Origin: Pholis gunnellus
Lineage: Eukaryota > Chordata > Actinopteri > Perciformes > Pholidae
Length of the DNA: 64,000 bases
NCBI GenBank assembly: GCA_910591455.2
Contig: OU342818.1
Span: 21,652,427 to 21,716,426 of the forward strand
Reading direction: 5' to 3'
Shown: positions 36,715-47,447 of the stretch, piece after piece
Numbering within the stretch: position 1 is the first letter of the stretch
How the letters are laid out: each line of letters opens with the position of its first letter
Program-made: the position numbers and the translations under genes
Notes under the pieces: model-generated
What the model was told of the DNA's origin: nothing
The model's input: only the letters and a program-made list of their open reading frames with translations
Database searches by the model: none

Positions 36715-36800
36715 AAAAGTACGGTAAAAAAGTAAACATTGACTTTGTTTCACACGCGACATGAACAGCGGCCTCCTGGGTGATAGTCCTGAGTTTAAAC
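36715..36800 (+). repeat. Partial dispersed repeat, GTTTCACAC core family
   Basis: AAACATTGACTTTGTTTCAC followed by ACGCGACATGAACAGCGG and CCTGGGTGATAGTCC matches the right half of 41970-42180. The left half is absent. Confidence 0.5.
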
Positions 36801-39479
36801 CTCTTTGCGCACTCCCATGCTCTCTATACTCTTTCAGTTACTCTGACGGTCTAATAATAAAAAATAATGACGCAGATGGATGTATATTGGTGTTCAATGA
36901 CACTAAAGGGGGCCTCAGTACCTCGTATCAGACGCTGAGGGCCACTGACCAAGTGTCTGTTTTTGACAAGTTAGGAGTGAGAAGGGGTTGGAAATGTTCC
37001 ATGCAGATAGAAACTCATCAAGGTTTTTTTGCACAATTGCACAGTTCTTTTGAGTGTTCTCACATTGCTGATGTGGAGTGTTTTGATACTAAGCATTGAT
37101 AGATTGTAAAAAAAAAACTATTTTTCGCTTGCAAGTTGCATCTTAAACACACGAGGCTTCTAAAGGCTTGGTACTTGGACTTGGTTCAAAAGACTAAAGC
37201 TTACTGGAGCATTTAGCAGCTAAATAGCCAAATATTTAACTGACTGTCATCAGGCAGATTGTTGCTTCATAACTGCTGGAAGAGTAAATACGTCTGCTAA
37301 CATGTTCGCCATCAACTTTATGGCTAATATGTCATTGTTGTGTAACAGTTGTTGCCCTGCCCCCATGTGGCCAAAACAAATACATATATGAACATTTTAA
37401 ATATAGTTATTTGATTGATCAGCCTATATGTTGGCCTAATGGATTGTCTGTGTAGACCATTAGTTCTCAGTGGTGAAGAGACAGCAGGCTCCGCCACCAA
37501 ACCCAAACAGGTTAGACACCTCCCTCTTGGGCAAAGTATTTATTTTTCTCAAATGAGAAAGCACTGGAAATGTAATTATATACAGAGCAGCCCTTTATTC
37601 CGTGGCAGAATAAAACATGCAATTTAATTTCAGTTGGATGTAATTTGTGCAGTGATTTAGACCCAGGCGATGATATGCTGTATTACATATACCTGTATTA
37701 AGCGAAATAATTAGCACCCCCATTCTGCTTTGTATTAACTTACCTGCTGCAAAATGACTTTGTCAGAATTTCTGTATTCAGGAAAAGGATAAAGTCTTAA
37801 TCAAGTCTGATCAAGATTAGAGATGGCATCAAAAAGGATGAAAGAAGCACATTTTCACAACTTATCTTGGGATGGAAACATTTGCATAAAACATGCATTT
37901 GATTCATCATCTGATCCCTGTTTCTAAATGACCTCTGAGCTGCTGTCAACAACAATAAGTGACATTGTGTGCGCGGCTGTTTGTTGTCTGTCATAATAAA
38001 TTTAATGGAACACGTGTTTATTGTAATATGGTGAGTACAGTGAGAGCTTGAAGTGTGATACGTATGTGCCGTGTTTTTTGTGGATTTGAGTCATTCTGAT
38101 GGCAATGAATCATTCAGTTAAGCAAGGAACTTCTTTTTTATACGTTATCGAAATAAAATGATATTTCCTATGTATGCACTTTCAAACTGTATTTTTAATA
38201 TCGGACTGGTGGTGACAAAGGGAAAACTACTTGAACAGGGTAAATGGGAGAAGAAAAGTGTTCACAATTAACTGCTGCAAATAGAGCCATCTGCTGACTG
38301 CGCCTCGTGCCTTACTTGGCTCACAAAAAAGGGAAAAATGCTTTCCAAAAAAGAAAGCCGAAGGTAAGCACCTGCACTGTCAGTGAGAATTAATCCTTAT
38401 CTTGATCACCTATATATGGTCAACTCAAGGTCCCACGAAATAAATCGCAATCTCCTTTACAATTAAATCTTTATGGGAAACAAAACAGCTCAACTGCTGA
38501 AGGAGAACTTGATTCCAAGGGCCAGGGTCTCTCTGTATTGACATAATAAAGAAATGAAAAGTTCCATCAGTTATCGTCTCATTGTAATAACCTAAGATGT
38601 CGGATCGGAAAATGTAACATTTACTTCAACGTAAAGTCTGCATTTTGATTCTCGGCCAGGCCTGAAGGCAATTTCTCCAAGGGCAGTTGGGAAAAGATGT
38701 TCAGACGCAAAGGCAACTCAATACAGGTTTAACTATTTTCTATGAGTCCTTCAGAGTCTCAAAACCACTGACCACAAAAAGTATATTCAATTCCTTTTTT
38801 TTCAAGTTGTGTCTTGTCTGTCTGCGGCAGAACATTTCTCTGGTGTTTTGCATGGGAAGGCTGGCAGCGACTGACAGGGAGGAGCAGTGTTGTGTGGGAT
38901 GAGCTGTGCGAGGAATCCGGCATGGAACCATGTCAGTCAGGGTAAAAAACTGAGACCACCAGCATGTCAAACATCCACATGCTAAGAATTTAAATCTGTG
39001 AACACAGCTCCATTGGGAATAACACTTTCATTGTCATTCCCGCTTGTAGACTGTGGAGCCCCAAAACTGACTACATGAAGTGAAAGCTTATCGAGTCAAA
39101 AATAAATCTGAATACATCAATACATAATATTTTCGGGTGAATATTTAAATTGGAGGGTAAGGTTAAATTCAGAGATTTCTACTTCACTACGTCATTTTTC
39201 TTATTTTACTTTTTTTTTTTGTCATGGCAAACATTTATTTATGCATCTATTTCCCAACACGACTATTCCTTTTCCTAACTTCTTCACTACATTTTCCTTT
39301 TGCATTATGTAACAAGATCGTCATGTCCATGCAGTGATTGGTCAAGGACGTATGTGTAACATCAGTGGAGCATGGTTTTTGAGAAAACTATAGCTTCACT
39401 GAAAATCTGGGAGCTAAGCACGCTGAGCACCAGCCTTTTCAGCTCGCTACCTGACTGAAGTTAATTTTATTCACAAAAT
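36801..39479. other. Unique DNA, no gene seen
   Basis: AT-rich with short A/T runs and no recognised repeat or domain. The first frame (36761-37099, 112 codons) begins in the repeat and is not supported. Confidence 0.45.
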
Positions 39480-39910
39480 ACGTTGAGAGCGGGGCAACTT
39501 GTCACACTGGCTATCAAGGTTCTAACGGGATCCCAGTAGTTGGTCCTCTGCCTGCACTAATCTATTGACCCAGAGCAGCGTTTACTAGACTAACCTATTT
39601 TATAGTCTCCTTCTAGCAAAATGCTTTGAGTAACTTTGAGTTCTCTCTGGTAAACATTTATGCTGTCTATATGTATATGTCTAGGGCTTTTATTGTGAAA
39701 GGTAAGAGCAAAAGGATTTGACAATGTTGAAAGGAGCAATGAAAGTGTGCCGTCTTGGTTGTACACTGTAAGGGTACGTAGTGAATATGTGGTGGCCTCA
39801 CAACGTGATTGGTTGATGCCTTTATTTGCGGTGTAAAAGCCCAGAAATATTGTCTGCTCCAGGCAAAAAAGTAATTGCTTTTTCACGGCATAATATTTTC
39901 TTCTTTATGA
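39480..39910 (+). repeat. Dispersed repeat, copy A of the 39.5/43.8-kb pair
   Basis: From CTATTGACCCAGAGCAG (39562) onward it aligns with 43842 onward: TGCTTTGAGTAACTTTGAGT, CTCTGGTAAACATTTATGC, AGGGCTTTTATTGTGAAAGG, GATTGGTTGATGCCTTTATT and TTGCGGTGTAAAA. The preceding 30 bp (39528-39557) match the other copy only in reverse complement. Non-coding and of unknown class. Confidence 0.65.
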
Positions 39911-41969
39911 CAAACAAAAAAATATATTGACATGCAAATTAACTAGGGGTAGAAAACTGAAAGACCTATAGATGTCGATGAAATATGATGGATTATAATT
40001 TTGACAAGTTTGTACGCATTTACTTGGTAAGCCATGTACATGTGCAACAATCTGTGTGTTCGAATAGTTTAAGGTGGATCGGTCTGCCGACCCTGCAGTC
40101 TTCCCTCGTTCATGTGGATCCATGACCCACCACAGTGGGCGGATATTGCTTTATTTTTAAATGAGGTGGTGAAACACAACATTTTGGAAAATCAAGGAGT
40201 TAAAGGAGAAACAATTTTATTGAAGTTTTACTGTTTTCTATCGACTGATTGATGGTAAAAGGAAAAAGACCCATTTTGTTTCATTTACCACCTGATAGGA
40301 GGTTAAAAGAAACATAAAGCTTCATCATCATGTTTGCACTCCATTTATATTATTTATCAATTAATTGTCTTCAATAATGTATCCCGCTATAGTTTTGGAT
40401 CCGCCTGATAACCTTTTGATGAAGAAATGTGAGACGTCTGAGTGGTCACATGTTTGAAGTGCTAACGTTTTAAGTTGGTAGTTACGTTTCATTTCCATTT
40501 CCTCTCAAGATCAATTGCATGTATTAACATAAAAGCCAGCTCGCCTCTCAATCATCCTGATTGCGTTCCTCAGACACCTTAATTAAAAGAACGAAAACGA
40601 AGGCCATCCCACTGAAAGGCTGCCTGTCAGTCGCTGTTTATTCTAGACCGGTCACGGCTGCACGTATTGAATCATAATCACAACATGGGACCGGCGTTTA
40701 CATTTTCATGAGTGGAACCCCCCCACGGGGATCTAGTGCCAGCCTTGACTCACCTGACCTGAAGGGCTGTTAGTCGTTGGGCATCGGCACGTGAGCGGAT
40801 GCCGAAGGGTTTCTTCGGTGTTTGGTGCATTTGAATGTGTGGAAGTCTTACGGGTGGCTGGGTTGAGATGAATGCTGTTTGTCGGTGAAGGTGGGTGCTG
40901 CTGGCAGGCCTTCCATTTATTATTCACATTGCTTCATGCATTGCCATTTAATTATTCAAGGGCAGTACATGCTTAGAGGTGGCTAATAATACATTCTTGA
41001 TGCTGCGGAGGACCCTGCTGTACCAGAAGTCATATCTTTTAGAGCCCGATTTGTTTATTTACAATACACAACGAAACTTAGACTCTATCCTCCATGTTCC
41101 AAACAGTTAGGTACGATGTTACCTTTAATAAGATATTACTAATTCTAGTAGAACTGTTAGACGGAATAAAAAAAGAGTTTTGACCAATCAATTTAAGCAT
41201 TATCCTCCTCGTAAGGACGGTTGGGTCGCAGTAAAATCATAATATAATTAACTATAAACTTCAGTAGCACAATAAAACCACATAACAGTGTAATTAGATG
41301 CGTAACAAATTGCTACAATATCCACCAGAGTTAATAAGAGTGAACAATGAGTCACTGGCTTGACAAAATACAAAACTTATAATCATTAGCGCAACACACA
41401 AAGAGCTTGTGCGCGCAGACGATGCTTCACTATTTCATGTGCAAATGAAGGATTCTAATTGCACTGGAGATAAAGGAGTCCCTTGTTCTGTTAACCCGCA
41501 CAACCCGAGGCTGGATTGCCAACCGGGTCGCGGACGTTGTGGGGCTTCAAAGGCCCCAGGTTTACTGTGTAACAGTTGATTCATTGATGAAGTGCAAATT
41601 ACTTTTGGAATGGGCACCACTCAATGTCAACAGAAATGGCTGTATTTGGCCCTTAAAGAGGCAATTATCACTTCTTGAGGCCCTGTGTTGAAGAGGGGTC
41701 CTGTCTCAAAAGTATAGTTCTGTAAGACTCTTATTATTTCAGTTACCTCACTCCTGCCACACGTCCTCGAGGCGCCCATCGCTTGGTTATACCGTTTACA
41801 ATCGTCTCCCTCTTCGAGCTCCCGCTGTTGCTTTTGCGCTGCAACACTTGTCGAATACCGTCTCCGCACATCAAACTATGACGCTCTAGATGCCCCTGTT
41901 GCGCCAGTTTTGGACGAGTCAGGGAAAGTGAGTCGGTTTCAAAATAAACTGCCAGCGTAGATTTACTTA
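39911..41969. other. Mostly unique DNA; possible conserved block at 40520-40700
   Basis: 40520-40700 is complex and non-repetitive, with AATCATCCTGATTGCGTTCC, ACCTTAATTAAAAGAACG and GGAACCCCCCCACGGGG. It may be a regulatory element, judged by texture only. I see nothing else in this stretch. Confidence 0.35.
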
Positions 41970-42180
41970 GTTTTTAGGTTTACAAAACTCCTTGGTTGGG
42001 TTTAGGAAAATCACGGGTTGCATTAACATAATCATGTTTCTCATGCAAGTAAAGGTATGTAAACTACGTAACTTAACTAGTCAACGTCCGTAGGACCGCG
42101 TTGACTTTTGGTTTCACACGAGACACGGACAGCAGTCTACTGGATGATAGTCTTACTTCGCTGTTGGAAATGCAGCTAGT
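41970..42180 (+). repeat. Dispersed repeat, fullest copy of GTTTCACAC core family
   Basis: The order is TTTTAGGTTTACAAAACTCC, TTGGTTGGGTTTAGGAAAAT, TAAACTACGTAACTTAAC, GTTGACTTTTGGTTTCACAC, GAGACACGGACAGCAG and TGGATGATAGTC. Copies at 3890 (reverse), 27105 and 36715 share parts in the same order. No coding potential and no clear terminal repeats. Confidence 0.55.
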
Positions 42181-43740
42181 TTGCAATACAAGCAAAGAGA
42201 ACAAGGAAGTTTCTTTTTTTTTTAGAGTGGCGTCTAGAGCACTCCCACTGGTTACCCAGAGAAAGTGAACTGAAGTAGCCTGTAGTTGTTCTTCACCTCC
42301 AACTACGTCACTGTCAGGTCAAATGTCTGGACGCAGGGAGAAACAACAGATTTTGCAGCTGCAAACTCAGCTTTCTGGTTTGTAGCACACAATGAGGGAT
42401 TTATCAATCAACTAGACTTATCATAAACACTGGATATTCCCATAAAAAGGTGCCCAATGTTTCCTTTAAAGTTCTGGGGAAAAGCTATTTGCAATGTATT
42501 TAATTGTAAGTACAGGCCAAACAATTCTGAATCACATACCACTGACAAGACAATTTGGAGTAGTCTTACTTCTCCTGTAAATAACGATATATGGCAAGCA
42601 TAGCTGCAGAAGTCTGCCTGTAACTAAAGGGAGTGAAAGCTCAGCAAACAGCTTTGGATTCAGTCAGGAACGGTGTTTTCAACGTTCAACATGTACAAAA
42701 GTTATCCAAAATCATAGATGGAACTTGTTTTTCACTGTGCAATTCCAGTGACATCGGGGCACACTTTGCACCGTGAAGCCTCTCAAGTAGAGGAGAACAT
42801 CGATGGAGGTTGTTTACCACACTTCAGTCCCTCCTCCTTCCTATTTCAACTCAGTCAGGCTTTTTTTTTTTTTCGTCCCCCTGAGCTGATCCAACACATC
42901 CGTCTGATTCATTACTTCGAGGTGGGGATGAGGTCGCTAACGGGGGACAGGCTATCAGAACTCCCCCCACTGGGTCGAGCTATTCCGGCTGGAGGGAAAC
43001 ACTATGCCTTTCTAGATATCCTCCGCACACACACTGTCCTGACCCCCCCTACCTTTCACACCATACACTAGGGATGATCTTGGCCTGCGGCCCACGTGTC
43101 TGTGAGCCTGTGTGGCCAAAGCAGAGCCCCGGGGCCGTGAAAACCACCGGTAAGCAAGCCGCAGATGTTGATGCAGGAGGAGCAGAATGAAAATTCAAGG
43201 AGAAATGAAAGAGACCCACAGGTGCATGCAAATCAATACACGCACGTGAGTCAAAGGCACAGATTTGCTTCCATTAGCAGTTGTTTCTTTTCACCTGTGT
43301 AATATAATGTTTTCTCAGCCGCTAGCAATGCAGCATTAAAGTGCATTTAAACAAGGTAAACGCTCATTTTGAATGCTCATGCCGTTGAACATCTCTTTGC
43401 TATTCTTATCGCAAAGTGTTTTCCACCTGGCAGACATGCGGCAGCATGAGTCATAAGTTAAAAGGCTTCGCAGCGTCTACTGAAAGCTCTTCTGCATGGT
43501 CGTGGTTTCGCTGTTCAAGCCAATTTGCTTCATATTGTATTTCCGTTTGAAAAAGGGTGGAATGTTTAACCAATACGAATTAACAAAGAAGACATAGTCA
43601 GACTCGTTAGGACAGTATAACTGCAGGATAGTCCCACCAACGTGCGACAAAATCATCATATGGTATCAAACTTGTGTGTAGACAGAATAATGCATAAATA
43701 ATGCATCTCCTGGGACTTTTTCCTTTGCTATCTTTGTGAG
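42181..43740. other. Unique DNA, no gene seen
   Basis: Contains a T12 run near 42862. The 117-codon frame at 42718-43071 crosses it and looks random. No element was recognised. Confidence 0.45.
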
Positions 43741-44235
43741 CTGTTTGCAAAATGAAATCTGCGAATTTGCGACAGTTGCAACACTTGTTGAATAAAAGGT
43801 TTGAATAGATTTGTGCAGGCAGAGGACCAACTACCAGGATCCTATTGACCCAGAGCAGGGGCGGTCTGTCTGAGGTAACTTGCTGTACAGCCTAAGCTAC
43901 TGTAAGCTACTTTATTGAGTTTCCTTTTAGTGAAATGCTCTGAGAGACTTTGAGTTCCCTCTGGTAAATAGTTACGCAGTGTGTATGTCCAGGGCTTTTA
44001 TTGTGAAGGGTAAGAACAGAAGTGGATCTGATCCGCGCTGCCTTTGTCAAAGTCGAAAGGAGAAATAACTCAGCCATCTTGGTTCGGACTACGGAGCCAA
44101 TGTGTTGTTGTACAGTATAGTGTACATTTTGAACATGTCCATTCCGCACAACGAGATTGGTGGATGCCTTTATTTGCGACGCAAAAAATCAGTCTTGCTC
44201 TGAAAAAAATGCATTCACATTTTTGCTTTGTAATA
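43741..44235 (+). repeat. Dispersed repeat, copy B of the 39.5/43.8-kb pair
   Basis: It aligns with copy A from CTATTGACCCAGAGCAG (43842) through TGCTCTGAGAGACTTTGAGT, CTCTGGTAAATAGTTACGC, AGGGCTTTTATTGTGAAGGG, GATTGGTGGATGCCTTTATT and TTGCGACGCAAAA. The stretch 43813-43842 is the reverse complement of the corresponding part of copy A. Non-coding. Confidence 0.65.
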
Positions 44236-44498
44236 TTCACATTTTGAGTGGAAGTATTCTTGACAAAAACTAAAGTTCGAAAAAATGTTTTGATGTACGA
44301 AAGGATCCCACAACGAACCCCCGTGTGTAAAGGTCTTTAGAGTCAATATGGTGGAAAACCAACAGTTTTGGTCATACTGGAACGATTTAGCAGACAATCG
44401 TGAAGTTAATGGATAAATAGGCCAATATGCAGATTGATTAGTGCTAAGATATTTATCATTATTATTTTTGCATGTCTCTCGACTGTCTAGAACCATTA

Positions 44499-44525
44499 CC
44501 GTATTTTCCGCACTATAGGGCGCAC
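44499..44525 (+). repeat. Left terminal inverted repeat of the pogo-like element
   Basis: 27 bp starting CCGTATTTTCCGCACTATAG, identical to the reverse complement of 46399-46425 and preceded by TA. Confidence 0.95.
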
Positions 44526-44843
44526 TGGATTATAAGGCGCACTGTCAATGAATGGTCTATTTTCGATCTTTTTTCATATATAAAGCGCACCGGACTATAA
44601 GGCGCATTAAGCGAAACAAAACAGTCAGATCAGTCAGTCAAACTTTATTAAACGTGTTCACAATAACTCAACATTGTTCAAACGTTAATGAGCGTATTCA
44701 GAATAACTCCCAACCTTGTTCAGTTAACTCGTAAAAAAAACAGTCTGATACCGCTAAATCAAACGTTAGCGTATTCACAATAACTCTCAAAATTGTTAAG
44801 TTATAACACGTAAAATACAACACAATACACTCACTTTTGCAGT

Positions 44844-46124
44844 TCATTCCTCGTCCACAAATCCCTCAAATTCTTCATCTTCAGTGTCCGAGTTTAACAG
44901 TTGGGCGATTACGGCATCCAGCATGCCTGGATCCCTCTCGTCATTATCCGAGTCAGTGTCGTTGCTGTTACCTGGCAGTTCAGTGATGATTCCGGCCTTC
45001 GTGAAAGCTCGGACCACAGTTGAGACTGATACCTTAGCCCAGGCATCCACGATCCATTGGCAGATAGTAGCGTAAGTCGCCCGGCGCTGTCTCCCTGTCT
45101 TGGTGAATGTGTGTTCGCCTTCTGTCATCCACTGCTCCCACGAAGCTCGCAGTTTAACTTTGAACGCCCTGTTGACACCAATATCTAGCGGCTGGAGTTC
45201 TTTAGTTAATCCACCCGGAATGATGGCAAGCTCCGAATTAGTTTGCTTCACTTGGTTTTTGACAGCATCGGTGAGATGGGCGCGCATGGAGTCGCAGATC
45301 AATAGGGACGGAGATTTGTGGAAAAAGCCATCCGGTCTCTTGATGTAAATTTCTCTCAGCCACTCACTCATCTTTTCCTCGTCCATCCAGCCCTTCGGGT
45401 TAGCTTTGATGATGACGCCGGCTGGAAACTTTTCTTTTGGCAAAGTCTTCCTCTTGAAAATGACCATGGGTGGAAGTTTCTGGCCATTAGCCTGGCAACC
45501 CAGAACTACATTGAAGGATGACTTCTCGTTCCCTGTGGTGCGTATAGACACCGTTCTGGTCCCTGTTTTCTCCACAGTGCGGTTCACGGGGATATCAAAG
45601 GTGAGGGGAACCTCGTCCATGTTGGTGATGTGCTCTGGCCGGATCTTCTTTTCAGTGATCTTGTTTTTGCAGTATGCGCGGAAAGTGGCCAGCTTTTCTT
45701 CGTAATCTTTTGGCAGTTGCTGCGAGACGGTAGTTCGTGTGCGGATGGAGAGATTATGTCTTTTCATAAAACGAAAGCACCAAGAAGGAACGCCTCAAAA
45801 GTCATTGATATTCATGTCCCGTGCTAACGCTATTGCCTTCAGTCGAATAGAGACTGTAGAGACGCTTCTACCTGCTGCTCTCTGTTCAATAACCCACTGT
45901 TCAATTTTGTCCTCTAACTGTGGCCATCTCGCTTTGTTCCCTCGGAAACTCTGTGTGGTCTTCTTTACTTGGCGCAGGTCATCTTCTTGCTTCCTCCAGT
46001 TCCGTACCATTGATTCATTAATGTTGAATTCTCTCGCAGCTGCTCTATTCCCATGTTCTACTGCGTGACTGACAGCCTTGAGTTTGAAGTCCGCGTTGTA
46101 AGTGTGTCTCTTGACAGGTGCCAT
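44844..46124 (-). pseudogene. pogo/Tigger-like transposase, one in-frame stop
   Basis: It would cut and paste the element at TA sites. The likely start is ATG at 46124-46122 (MAPVKRHTYNADFKL); an upstream in-frame ATG at 46148 only adds eight residues. Domains in order: a Brinker-like helix-turn-helix (ADFKLKAVSHAVEHGNRAAA through MVRNWRKQEDDL), a CENP-B-type DNA-binding part (RWPQLEDKIEQWV, RAAGRSVSTVSIRLKA), then a DDE catalytic domain with NMDEVPLTFD, LLICDSMRAHLTD and LQPLDIGVNRAFK. The second and third Asp are 35 residues apart (DD35D), as in the pogo group. The C terminus is acidic (DTDSDNDERD, DTEDEEFEGFVDEE). TGA at 45795-45797 interrupts the frame between the DNA-binding half and catalytic half. 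The frame stays the same on both sides, with nine codons before the next Met at 45767. A CGA-to-TGA change is one plausible origin. Confidence 0.92.
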
Positions 46125-46398
46125 TTTGGGGTCCTTATACACACACACACTGTAACATTATGGTGAAGCACAGTATGTATTACTCAGCGACGCTCCTGAC
46201 TACGGTAGCTGCAATGCTGCAAGCGGTGCGGCTTTGTAGTTTACCAAAGTCGTACTAAAACATTTTGACAGAGTGCCGTGTACCACACAAAATCATTTCG
46301 AGGTCAGTAAACACAACCAGAATTACCGTAATACATATATAAAGCGTTTCGGATTATAAGGCGCACTGTCGTTTTTTGAGAAAATTAAAGGCTTTTAA

Positions 46399-46425
46399 GT
46401 GCGCCCTATAGTGCGGAAAATACGG
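46399..46425 (-). repeat. Right terminal inverted repeat of the pogo-like element
   Basis: 27 bp, a perfect inverted match to 44499-44525, followed by TA. Confidence 0.95.
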
Positions 46426-46427
46426 TA

Positions 46428-46855
46428 CATCCTTTGTCTCTCCTAATCTTCCTCCATGTCTATACTTCGACTGTCCAGATAAAACCTGACTGACCTCTTT
46501 CACTTCTCACGCTACATTAAGCAGGACTGTTATTTCAAAACACTCATATCATATCAGTCAAAATCACAAAGTAGGGCTGCAACACTGAAGATCTCAGATA
46601 TGTATTCTACTGTTTTAAGTGCTACAAATTGTGTAATAAGGCCCCCCTTAATTAAGGCTTTATAAATCATAATTAATGTATATTAATGTTAATGAATAAT
46701 TTGGTAATGCTATGTAGATCACTCGAAAGCCAGTTGCCAGGTTGGGAAAAGTCTCTTTGGCAAGTGTTCGTCCTCTTGGTCACTTGATTTGTCCCTTTAG
46801 CTCTTCAGTTTATCAGAGTGCTCCAACAGGACAGAAATCCAATTCTACACACCTA
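46428..46855. other. Unique DNA, no gene seen
   Basis: AT-rich flank of the transposon with no recognisable feature. Confidence 0.5.
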
Positions 46856-46914
46856 TTTAAAGGGGACATATCTTGTTCATTTGTAGGTTCATACTTGTAT
46901 TTTGTATGTTTACA
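46856..46914 (+). repeat. Fragment of AAAGGGGACATRTC dispersed repeat
   Basis: It reads AAAGGGGACATATCTTGTTC, then AGGTTCATACTTGTATTTTG, like 29340-29435 in reverse. It is cut off where the next hAT end begins at 46917. Confidence 0.55.
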
Positions 46915-46916
46915 TC

Positions 46917-47012
46917 AGTGGTCCCCAAACTACGGCCCGCGGGCTGGATACGGCCCGCCTCCACATTTGGTCCGGCCCCCTGAACAATACCAGAGACGCA
47001 TTATGATTTTTT
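46917..47012 (+). mobile_element. hAT left-end fragment (CAGTGGTCCCCAAACT type)
   Basis: It starts CAGTGGTCCCCAAACTACGG and continues GCCCGCGGGCTGGATACGGC and GGTCCGGCCCCCTGAA, typical of vertebrate hAT (Charlie-like) ends. No matching right end or 8-bp duplication was found. The next element starts at 47015, so this fragment is truncated. Confidence 0.65.
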
Positions 47013-47014
47013 TT

Positions 47015-47447
47015 CAGTCTGCACAATTAATCGAATTTTAATCGCGATCACGATTTTGGCTGCCACGATTAAATGAGCATGATCGTCTGCGATATTAACG
47101 TTTAAAATACGTGCTCTGCTACATATCAAATCAAACGCTTCCTGAATCAGCCAACCACCAGGGGGCGAACGAGATGAGAGCTGTGATGCGCGCACCCTGT
47201 AGAAGTAGAAGAGTAGAAGAAGTAGAAGAGCAGAGAGACGGGAGCTTGAAGGACGAGTACTTGTGCTTAATTTATTTACACGCTGGCATGTCATGTCTGT
47301 CACTACATGGTCGCGCGTTTTCAATTCCCCTGCTCTCTGTATCGCGCACGGCGGTGTTCCGCCCCGATCCGCGCGCACGATGCAACAGTCGCTCACCTGC
47401 GAGTAGCACGCACGTAGCACCCCCCCCCCATAATTGTGCGGCCCTTT
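47015..47447 (+). mobile_element. Probable hAT-like MITE with GCACAATTA inverted ends
   Basis: The left end has CAGTCTGCACAATTAATCG and the right end in reverse complement has AGGGCCGCACAATTATG. The word GCACAATTA is inverted at 47021-47029 and 47431-47439. Inside are ATTTTAATCGCGATCACGAT and CCACGATTAAATGAGCATGA, words I associate with fish hAT elements. A short GAAGTAGAAGA array lies near 47203-47232. No transposase and no clear target duplication. The overlapping 157- and 148-codon frames on opposite strands are not supported. Confidence 0.5.

Larger units (their letters stand above)
44499..46425 (-). mobile_element. pogo/Tigger-like DNA transposon (Tc1/mariner superfamily), nearly complete
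   Basis: A 1927-bp element with perfect 27-bp terminal inverted repeats (44499-44525 and 46399-46425) that begin CCGTATTTTCCGCACTATAG, bounded by TA on both sides (44497-44498 and 46426-46427). TA duplication is the Tc1/mariner signature. Its single gene, on the minus strand, is a pogo-type transposase spanning 44844-46124 with one premature stop. Just inside both ends lie copies of GGATTATAAGGCGCACTGTC in direct orientation. This is the best-preserved autonomous-type element in the window. The perfect end match suggests it moved fairly recently. Confidence 0.93.
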
